The notes beneath the pieces were generated by a model, which was given only the letters and a program-made list of their open reading frames with translations, was not told the DNA's origin and ran no database searches. From positions 674,924,314 through 674,988,313 of the forward strand of contig NC_057862.1 in the NCBI RefSeq assembly GCF_019393635.1: a stretch of 64,000 nucleotides of DNA, read 5' to 3'. How positions within the stretch are numbered: the first letter of the stretch is position 1; the number at the start of each line of letters is the position of its first letter. Shown here piece by piece: positions 56,930 through 64,000 of this stretch. The translations under genes and the position numbers were made by a program. Source of the DNA: Dromiciops gliroides (Eukaryota; Chordata; Mammalia; Microbiotheria; Microbiotheriidae).

Positions 56930-57092
56930 GGGCAGTTGGTAGCATAGTGGATAAGGCACTGGCCCTGGATTCAGGAGTACCTGAGTTCAAATCCAGCTTC
57001 AGACACTTGACACTTACTAGCTTTGTGACCCTGGGCAAGTCACTTAACCCTCATTGCCCCACAAAAAAAAAAATTAAATTAAAAAAATATAT
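56930..57092 (+). repeat. WSINE-like SINE with 12-bp duplication
   Basis: ATATTTATCAGC at 56918-56929 and 57093-57104. Head GGGCAGTTGGTAGCATAGTG is diverged. Confidence 0.93.
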
Positions 57093-57104
57093 ATATTTAT
57101 CAGC

Positions 57105-57639
57105 ACACCACTGGCTGGAAGTCAGCCCTGACTTGTGAAGATGAGGCAGAGAAGTCTGTGGCTTTCCCTCAAAGTCTGTCGATTGTCTAGAGCAGTAAGG
57201 AACAGAGCTGAGGTGGTTCCTTGTAAGGGGTGGGATGCTGGTGCTGGTGCTGGTGCATAGATCTGTTCCCACTCAGTGCTGGAAATACCACATGATTAGG
57301 ATATCAGAAGGGGTTTTTTTTTTTTTTGTTTGGTTTTGTTTTTCCCAAGCCAGTTCTTCCTCCTCCTCCCAGGAAAAGTCAGTCAGTCTGTGAGATTATC
57401 TGCCAGTGGACAAACTTCATGGAGAATGCCTTCCATGTAGAGTCTTCTACTAGGCACAGGGAGGAAAGCAGAGAAGGAGAGGGGATTATGGTCCTTCAGA
57501 CCATTGTCTGAAGGGGAAGGAATCAGAGGCTTTAGCACTGGGAAGAAATGGAGAAACTTGGTCCAATCCTCCTCATTTTGCAAATAGGGAAACTGAGTCT
57601 CATCTGGTGTCATGGGAAAAAGGATGGATGGAAAGTCAT
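57105..57639. other. Intergenic stretch, nothing recognised
   Basis: A T-run at 57315 and no recognised gene or repeat. Confidence 0.4.
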
Positions 57640-57694
57640 TGTTTTAATCCAATCTCTAACACTAAATACCTGTGTGACCTTGGGCAAGCTTGTT

Positions 57695-57955
57695 TATGCT
57701 AAGAGGTGTCCCCAGTGGATGGAGCACTGGGCCTGAAGTCAGGAAGACCCAGATTCAAATCTAGCTTCAGACACTTCTAGCTGTGTGACCCTGGGCAAGT
57801 CACTTAACCTCTATGTGTCTCTGCTTCTTCAGCTGCAAAGTGGGGGGGCTATAATAACACCTAACAGGTTTCCTGGGAGGATCATATGAGATAAAATTTG
57901 TAAAGTGTAGCAGGATGCCTGGCATGTATTAGGTGCTTAATAAATGCTTGCTCTC
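57695..57955 (+). repeat. MIR
   Basis: GTGGATGGAGCACTGGGCCT, AGCTGTGTGACCCTGGGCAA, TCATATGAGATAAAATTTGT and GCTTAATAAATGCTTG. The end supplied the target for the SINE at 57956. Confidence 0.8.
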
Positions 57956-58111
57956 GGGGCAGCTAGGTGGTGCAGTGGATAAAGCACCGGCCCTGGAGTC
58001 AGGAGTACCTGAGTTCAAATCCGGCCTCAGACACTTAACACTTACTAGCTGTGTGACCCTGGGCAAGTCAATTAACCCCAATTGCCTCACTAAAAAACAA
58101 AAAACAAAAAT
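57956..58111 (+). repeat. WSINE-like SINE with 17-bp duplication
   Basis: Exact flanks AATAAATGCTTGCTCTC at 57939-57955 and 58112-58128. The sequence is close to consensus. Among the youngest copies here. Confidence 0.96.
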
Positions 58112-58128
58112 AATAAATGCTTGCTCTC

Positions 58129-58735
58129 TTTCCCCTTCCCTTCAACGGGCCTCAGGTTACACATGTGTAAAATGAACAGGTTGGAAGAAATGATTTGTAA
58201 AGCTCCTTCCAGCTCAAAGGGCACACACGACTTTGGGTCTTCTGCAAGGTCTGGAGGGATGGTGTTCTGTACCGTGAGGGCTCGGAGGAGCCAGAGAAGT
58301 GCCACAGTACACAAATGTGTGGTCGGAAAAGGCAGAAATGTCGCAAGAGAGGAGTCGACAGCCCTAGAAGCTTGGGGGGATGGCAGAAAACTTAAGGAAG
58401 TTCTGCAGGTCATGAAGCAAACACCTCCCTCCCCCCCAGTGGAAAGTCTGTGGCAGAACAATGATCAGAAGCAGCGTGGTCCAGAGGGCATAAATAGATT
58501 GCAATCTGCCCCAGTGGAGAGAATGCTCACATGGAGAAAGAGGAGGGGAGGATTCCTCAGGCTCAGAGCTGGTCTTGGCCAACCATCTCACAAGCATGTG
58601 CCATGAAGCCCCAAAAGAGGAAAGTAGGGTTGGCTCAACGCAGGCCATCCCCACTGCCAGGGGAAATAGCTGAGCCCACAGTGAAGGGATGGAGGGCTGA
58701 GGGCATGGTGGAGGGAGGGTCAGAAGTGTCTGTCA
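58129..58735. other. Intergenic stretch, nothing recognised
   Basis: A 161-codon plus-strand frame (58121-58606) overlaps the SINE duplication and shows no known domain. Confidence 0.4.
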
Positions 58736-58896
58736 AGGGGGCAGCTGGGTGGCGCAGTGGATAAAGCACCGGCCCTGGATTCAGGAGGACCTGAGTTCAA
58801 ATGTGGCCTCAGACACTTCACACTTACTAGCTGTGTGACCCTGGGCAAGTCACTTGACCCCCAATACCCTGCAAAAAAAAATTTTTTAAAAGAATG
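58736..58896 (+). repeat. WSINE-like SINE with 14-bp duplication
   Basis: AGAAGTGTCTGTCA at 58722-58735 and 58897-58910. GGATTCAGGAGGACC and ACACTTCACACTTACT variants. Confidence 0.95.
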
Positions 58897-59079
58897 AGAA
58901 GTGTCTGTCAGGAAGGATGACATTAAGCAACCTTCAACCATAAGACAATAGCCGGTCTGTGAGATCCTTCACCTTTCACCCCCAACCACTTGATTACCCC
59001 TGTCCCCAGATTTCCAAGGCCTTTTTTTTGGTTTCATCTGTGCCAAATAAACTGACCCCTTCAGCTTAGAGAAGTAGAA

Positions 59080-59340
59080 AGAGCAATAGACCCAGAAACA
59101 GGGGAGACCTGACTTCACTCCCAGCTCTGATACTTATTAGCTTCACGATTCTGAGAAAGTCTTACCCTTCAGAGCCCCTAAATCAGGGGCTTCGATACAT
59201 ACCAAAAGGATTATGAGCCTGAAATGAGTTGAGAGAAATAAATGTCACCTACTATCACTTCCACCTTCTGAGCCTCAGTATCCCTATCTGCAAAAAGCAG
59301 ATGATCTTCAGAAATCCCTTTGCAGCTCTGATCATCAGTG
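59080..59340 (+). repeat. MIR-like relic
   Basis: AGTAGAAAGAGCAATAGACC, TCACTCCCAGCTCTGATACT, then ATCTGCAAAAAGCAGATGAT. Worn. Confidence 0.55.
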
Positions 59341-59400
59341 ATAGGGGTTAGGGAAGACGTGAGGTTGAGAGGTTTTTCACAAGATTCAAAATGTCATCTC

Positions 59401-59551
59401 CAGGACAGCTAGATGGCGCAGTGGATAAAGCACTGGCTCTGGATTCAGGAGTTCCTGAGTTCAAATCTGACCTCAGAAACTTACCACTTACTAGCTGTGT
59501 GACCCTGGGCAAGTCGCTTAACCCCCATTGCCCTACCAAAAAAACCCAAAA
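59401..59551 (+). repeat. WSINE-like SINE
   Basis: CAGCTAGATGGCGCAGTGGA head; flanks TGTCATCTC and GGTCATCTC suggest a duplication with one change. Confidence 0.92.
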
Positions 59552-60063
59552 GGTCATCTCATCCATCCATCTACCTCCCAAGCCAGGTTGAATCTAAACT
59601 ATTATTCTCCAACTCAACTCTCAGGGGCAATTTGCACCCCCTAATCTTTCTCTGACCTCTCAATTTCCCTTCCCTCTCCCCAACTCTGAGTCAGGAAGAA
59701 TAAAAGCTGATATTCACAGACTATGTGGCTTCAAAAACCATCACATCTCACCTGATTCTCTCAGCACATAGGTGTCATTGGACCATACTGCCGATAAAGA
59801 AACTGAGGCCCAGAGAGGGGGAAGCCCAAAGCATCACAGAGGAGCAAACAGCAGAACCAGGATTGGTCCTTGACTCCAGACAGACCCTGCATCCTTTCCT
59901 CTGGATCACACAGACCAGATGACTTTGGGAGGGCTGTTGGATTCCTGGGGTTCTGGCCTTGACTTCCCCTCCCCGGCCTTTCTGCTTTCAAGGACTTTTA
60001 TATCATGAGGCATTTGGACAATTGTTATTATGACAAGTTTGCCATTAATATATTGCATAATTG

Positions 60064-60210
60064 GGGGCAGTTAGGTGAAGTGGATAAAGCACCGGCCCTG
60101 GAGTCACAGGAGTACCTGAGTTCAAATCCAGCCTCAGACATTTGACACTTACTAGCTGTGTGACCCTAGGCAAGTCACTTAATCCTCATTGCCCTCGCCA
60201 AAAAAAAATT
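60064..60210 (+). repeat. WSINE-like SINE with near-perfect duplication
   Basis: Flanks ATTGCATAATT and ATTGTATAATT. A small deletion shortens the head to GTTAGGTGAAGTGGATAAAG, and GAGTCACAGGAG carries a 2-bp insertion. Confidence 0.92.
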
Positions 60211-60414
60211 GTATAATTTCTATATCTCATCCTATCACAATCATACTGCATTACATCTGATTTATATGTTATCTTATAATATTAAACAGTCAGGGCCAGG
60301 TAAGGAGGGACAGTACAGGGAAGAGACCATTCCCAGTTCTCCCATTCCACTGCTAGTGCCTTCCATTTGTGTGTATGTATACATGTATGTACATATTATA
60401 ATACACTTATGTGT

Positions 60415-60710
60415 GGGCAGCTAGGTGGAGTAACAGACAGAACACGCCCTGGAGTTAGGAGGATCTGAGCTCAAATCCGGCCTCAGACACTTGACACCAG
60501 CTGTGTGACCCTGGGCAAGTCACTTAACCCTGACTGCCTCAAACATCCAGTCGTCCTGATGTCTATTTTGCCACTGGACCCAGATGGCTTTGGAGGATGA
60601 GTGAGGCTGGTGGCCTTGTACAGCGCCCCCTCACTGAAATCCAATTCAGTGCAGGTCATGACATCATCTCTGAATGTCCTGATCCTCTTGGAGAACAAAG
60701 GGCAAACAAA
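60415..60710 (+). repeat. Composite SINE with long 3' body
   Basis: Second nearly whole copy: head GGGCAGCTAGGTGGAGTAAC, junction TGACTGCCTCAAACATCCAG, body TTGCCACTGGACCCAGATGG, GAAATCCAATTCAGTGCAGG, TCCTGATCCTCTTGGAGAAC. Confidence 0.88.
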
Positions 60711-60794
60711 ATACATGCATGTATGCATGTATGCATATAACCCCCCAAAATTTACATACATGGGCTTTACATGTTGTCTTTTACTAGAACACAT

Positions 60795-60885
60795 GGGCTG
60801 TGTTTGCCTTTCTTTGTATTCCTAGCCCTTGCCGCAATGCTTGGCAAATAGTAAGTGCTTAAGAAATGCCTTTTGACTGATGCAC
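60795..60885 (+). repeat. L2-like LINE 3' end
   Basis: GTGTTTGCCTTTCTTTGTAT, CCTAGCCCTTGCCGCAATGC and TTGGCAAATAGTAAGTGCTT. Confidence 0.6.
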
Positions 60886-61619
60886 GTCCAATTAGAGTGG
60901 GACAGAATTCTAACTAGTATCTTCCTTATTCCAAGCTGCCTAACTAACTAGTGGATAGATTAGGGATTAGAACCCCAGGCTGACTGGGTATGTGTATATA
61001 TACACCAAACCTTTGGACTAACAAGATATGAAGGGGCAGGCATAGAGAGGTGGAAAGACACAAATTAGTAATTATGCCAAAGCAAGGTCTGGCATTGAGC
61101 AGCACCCATTGGAAGTGGGGACAAGCTTTTGACTAGACAGCACTCAGGCCTTCAGCTGGGTCAGGCCCTGCCCATCATGCCCTCCAGCTGCTACATTTTT
61201 ATGAACTCAACCAACCTTTATTAAATGCCTCTGATCTGCCAGGCAGAGAAGATAAGACAAAAAAAATTAAAATGAGGTAATGCCTCCAGGAAAACAAATA
61301 TGAGGTAATGTGTGAAGGGAGACAGCATCTGGGCTGAGCCTCGTTGACAGTTTCTGGCTATAAGGTGATCAGAACTACAGAATTCCAACGGGCTGTTTGA
61401 TGGGGGTGGCAGAGAACAGCAGGGCAGAATCACCGCCGCTTCAGCCTTCTTTCCTCTCCTGGTCCACCTTTTTATTGTCCTTCCTCCCTCCTAGCTGAAA
61501 AGCTAGACAACTATGGGAGCTCCTTGCTGGGGCAGTCAGTCCATCGATGCATTTCGAGACTTATGGGAACCAAAGGGAAGGAAGTGTTCTTTTTAAAATG
61601 AAATTACTTTTAAAAAAAT
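60886..61619. other. Intergenic stretch, nothing recognised
   Basis: AACCTTTATTAAATGCCTCT near 61210 may be a scrap of the old 1.4-kb-type repeat. Otherwise nothing recognised. Confidence 0.4.
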
Positions 61620-61629
61620 GGAATTACTG

Positions 61630-61780
61630 GGGGTAGCTAGGTGGGGCAGTGGATAAAGCACTGGATTCAGGAGGACCTGAGTTCAAATCCAGCCTCAGAC
61701 ACTTGACACTTACTAGCTGTGTGACCCTGGGCAAGTCACTTAACCCTCAATGCCCTGCAAAAACAAACAAAAAAATAAAG
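61630..61780 (+). repeat. WSINE-like SINE with 10-bp duplication
   Basis: GGAATTACTG at 61620-61629 and 61781-61790. CCGGCCCT is deleted, giving AAAGCACTGGATTCAGG. Confidence 0.94.
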
Positions 61781-61989
61781 GGAATTACTGCCTCAAGTGT
61801 CAACAGTTCAAGAAAAAATCAGGCAATGAGGTGATGGAAGAAATAAAACACAAGAAGCTATTGTGTGTGTGTATAATATTTTATTGGGAGAAATAAGACA
61901 TCGAGTGGTTTACCTTAGGAACAATCTTTTCGGACAAGGCCACTGCGAACAACATCTTGTTTGGTCCTCCTGAAAGATAATAATAACAA

Positions 61990-62225
61990 CAACGATGATA
62001 ATGTCGATATAATTCTGTAAATTTTGCAAATCACTTTGTATACATTTTCACTTTTAAACCCTGTAAGTACTACACGTATTATCATCCCCATTTTGCAGAC
62101 GAGGAAACTGAGGCTTGGCGAGGCTAAGCCATTTGCTCAGGGTCACACAGCTGGTAAAAAATAAAAGAGGCTCCTAAGTCTTCCCAACTCCAAACCCTAC
62201 AAGCTATCCCGACACAGCCCCTTTG
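61990..62225 (-). repeat. MIR
   Basis: ATTATCATCCCCATTTTGCA, GACGAGGAAACTGAGGCTTG, GCTCAGGGTCACACAGCTGG. Confidence 0.8.
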
Positions 62226-62523
62226 ACCCACCTACGCTGCCAATTCCAGCCCTGAGGAGTGAGCAGAGAATAAGAGAAGGGCCTTTAGGGGCTGCCCATC
62301 TTGCCCCCTCAGGAAGAATTCTTCCTCCTGCAGATGGGAACGTGGGCCCCGTCGGCACCCCTCAGGAAGCCGGGAGCATCACCAGCTTAACCACTCCTGT
62401 CTCATCACCTAAAGATTTCTTTCTCAGACAGCTTTTAGAGCAGGGATTTTTTAACGTGGTGTCCCCAGGCCCCTTAAGGAGTTTCAGGGGAGTCTGGAAA
62501 TTTGTTTTTCTAAAAAATATTTT

Positions 62524-62672
62524 GGGGGCAGCTAGGTGGCGCAGTGGAATAAGCACCGGCCCTAGATTCAGGAGGACCTGAGTTCAAATCCGGCCTCAGA
62601 CACTTGACACTTACTAGCTGTGTGACTCTGGGCAAGTCACTTAACCTCCATTGCCCTGCCAAAAAAAAAAAA
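62524..62672 (+). repeat. WSINE-like SINE
   Basis: GGGGGCAGCTAGGTGGCGCA head, CCTCCATTGCCCTGCC end and A12 tail. Near consensus. Confidence 0.94.
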
Positions 62673-63825
62673 TTTTTTGATAGTTATTTCCATATAACTG
62701 ATTTCCTCCGTCCTGTGCATTTTAAAACAAGATTATGAGCATGGGTTCAGAGGTTCCACCATTGCTAAAGGGTCCAGTACACAAGACAGGTTAGGAATCC
62801 TTGCTTTGGAAAAAAGCTAGGGCCACGTTCCCTGCCCACCCCTGTCCACCCCTGTCCGAGGCAGTGGAAAGGAAGAAGCCTGGGACTTGGCCTCAGATCC
62901 CACTCTCCGGCTTATCCGAGTCTCAGGATTGGAAGGGAAGGGACCGCTGCAGAAGCCACTTACTTCCAGTTTCTCCTGCCCTGAAGAACTGTCCAGGATG
63001 GGTGCGGTAGTGTGGTTTGGAGGCAGAGGGCTGGACCAAATGACCTCTGATCCCTTTCAAACCAGTCACAGAAACTCAGAGTTGGAAGGAACCTCAGAGG
63101 CCACCCAGTCCAACCAACACTTGACCAGGAATCCTCTCTCCATGCACGGGAGCAGCCGTCATCCAGTGCGTACCTGAAGACTTCCGGGAAGGAGCCCTGG
63201 ATGACCCACTGCACTTTTAGATGAGAACTGACAGCCCTGTCACACCTTAATCTGCCTCTTTGTGATTTCCACCCTTGACTCTGGCTCTGATCCCTGGGGA
63301 CAAGCACAGCAGCTCTATTGTCTTTTCCTCATATATTTGAAGATGGCTATGTGTGCCCCCGCCCCATGTCTTCTGCTCATCAGGCTGAACATTCCTAGTT
63401 CCTGAATCTTCATAGGGCCTCCAGGCCCTTCACCTTTGAGGCCTTAGACATATTCAGCCTCACTCCGCCCCGCTCCCCCCCTTGGGGCCAGTAAGGATGG
63501 AGGTGGCTCTCCCTCCCAAATATCTCTTCCCATGAGCCTATCTCAGTCTCTGAAATCCCACCATTTTAACTTCATTCCTGTGTTAAGCCCTGCCCTCCCA
63601 GGGTCTTCTTATGAAATTCAACCATCCACCAGTGGGGGGACACATTCGGTGCCTAACAACGTGGGACTGCGCTCATCTGAGCTCTTCTTCCGGATGGAGG
63701 CTGGGGACAGAAAGTAAGAAGGTTCCTGGGGTCACAGATTTAGAGTTGGGGGGCTCTGTGAGGTCATCAAGCCCACCCCCACCCCATTCTATACAGAGGA
63801 AGAAACTGGCCCTAGGGGAGCCCTA
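62673..63825. other. Intergenic stretch, nothing certain
   Basis: AAACTCAGAGTTGGAAGGAA with CTCAGAGGCCACCCAGTCCA (63070-63115) is a worn interspersed repeat of the type also seen at 19.3 and 44.4 kb. No gene recognised. Confidence 0.4.
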
Positions 63826-63829
63826 AGTG

Positions 63830-63985
63830 TAAGATGAAAAAGCCCGGATTTGGAACCAAAGGCTCTGGGTTCGAATCCCAGCTCTGCTTTAATACCTGGG
63901 CAAGTCACCCCCTCTGGGGTCTGTAAAATGGAAGGCTTGGCTGGGCTGGCCTTTAAGATGCCTTCCAGTTTGAAATCTGAGATCG
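63830..63985 (+). repeat. MIR
   Basis: AAAGGCTCTGGGTTCGAATC, CCAGCTCTGCTTTAATACCT, GGGCAAGTCACCCCCTCTGG, then CTTCCAGTTTGAAATCTGAG. Confidence 0.7.
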
Positions 63986-64000
63986 CTCTTGAAGGCATCG

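Noticed and set aside
58121-58606. 161-codon plus-strand frame as a gene
   Set aside because: No domain, overlaps the duplicated SINE target, and reading frames on the other strand are as long.

Overview
The window is nuclear DNA from a mammal, almost certainly a marsupial. It has one multi-exon, GT/AG-spliced gene with a CpG-island promoter. It also holds more than thirty copies of a tRNA-derived SINE with the core GGCAGCTAGGTGGCGCAG ... GTGTGACCCTGGGCAAGTCA (WSINE/MAR-type, typical of marsupials), plus L1, L2, MIR, a mariner relic and one solo LTR. The sequence alone does not let me name the species.

The only host protein gene I can support is PANK2 (pantothenate kinase 2), on the minus strand. 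All seven coding exons are present and every junction keeps frame: exon 1 29185-29716, exon 2 20283-20635, exon 3 14618-14871, exon 4 13892-14068, exon 5 12671-12794, exon 6 7986-8111, exon 7 7323-7373. From the proposed start the protein is 538 residues (human: 570). The kinase domain is nearly identical to human PANK2. The N-terminus is divergent, basic and proline/alanine-rich, as expected for the mitochondrial isoform. Intron 5 carries mir-103a-2 on the same strand, 270 nt past the exon 5 donor; its mature miR-103 arm is identical to the human one. PANK2 makes the rate-limiting CoA intermediate, and the hosted miR-103 comes from the same primary transcript.

Layout: 1-4.5 kb is intergenic (old LINE and SINE copies). 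4.5-7.3 kb is the probable repeat-free PANK2 3' UTR. 7.3-29.7 kb is PANK2 with few SINEs. About 28.2-30.0 kb is the CpG island and promoter, with five CCAAT boxes, an NRF1-like palindrome and GC boxes. 30.0-30.7 kb is a strand-asymmetric C/A-rich degenerate repeat just upstream. 30.7-64 kb is intergenic and densely packed with repeats: an L2 with an open reverse-transcriptase stretch, several L1 3' ends, nested SINEs with clear target-site duplications, a mariner relic split by a SINE, a hexanucleotide array, and a solo LTR with a 4-bp duplication. I found no MAVS or RNF24 exon, the human neighbours.

The most useful observations are: the start-site and promoter arrangement of PANK2 exon 1, which could switch the mitochondrial presequence on or off; a Gly-to-Ser change at a position shared by human PANK1, 2 and 3; the G-rich repeat upstream of the promoter; a perfect 3 x 43 bp tandem repeat in intron 1; the solo LTR lying in a SINE-derived microsatellite; and SINE sublineages told apart by linked diagnostic bases.
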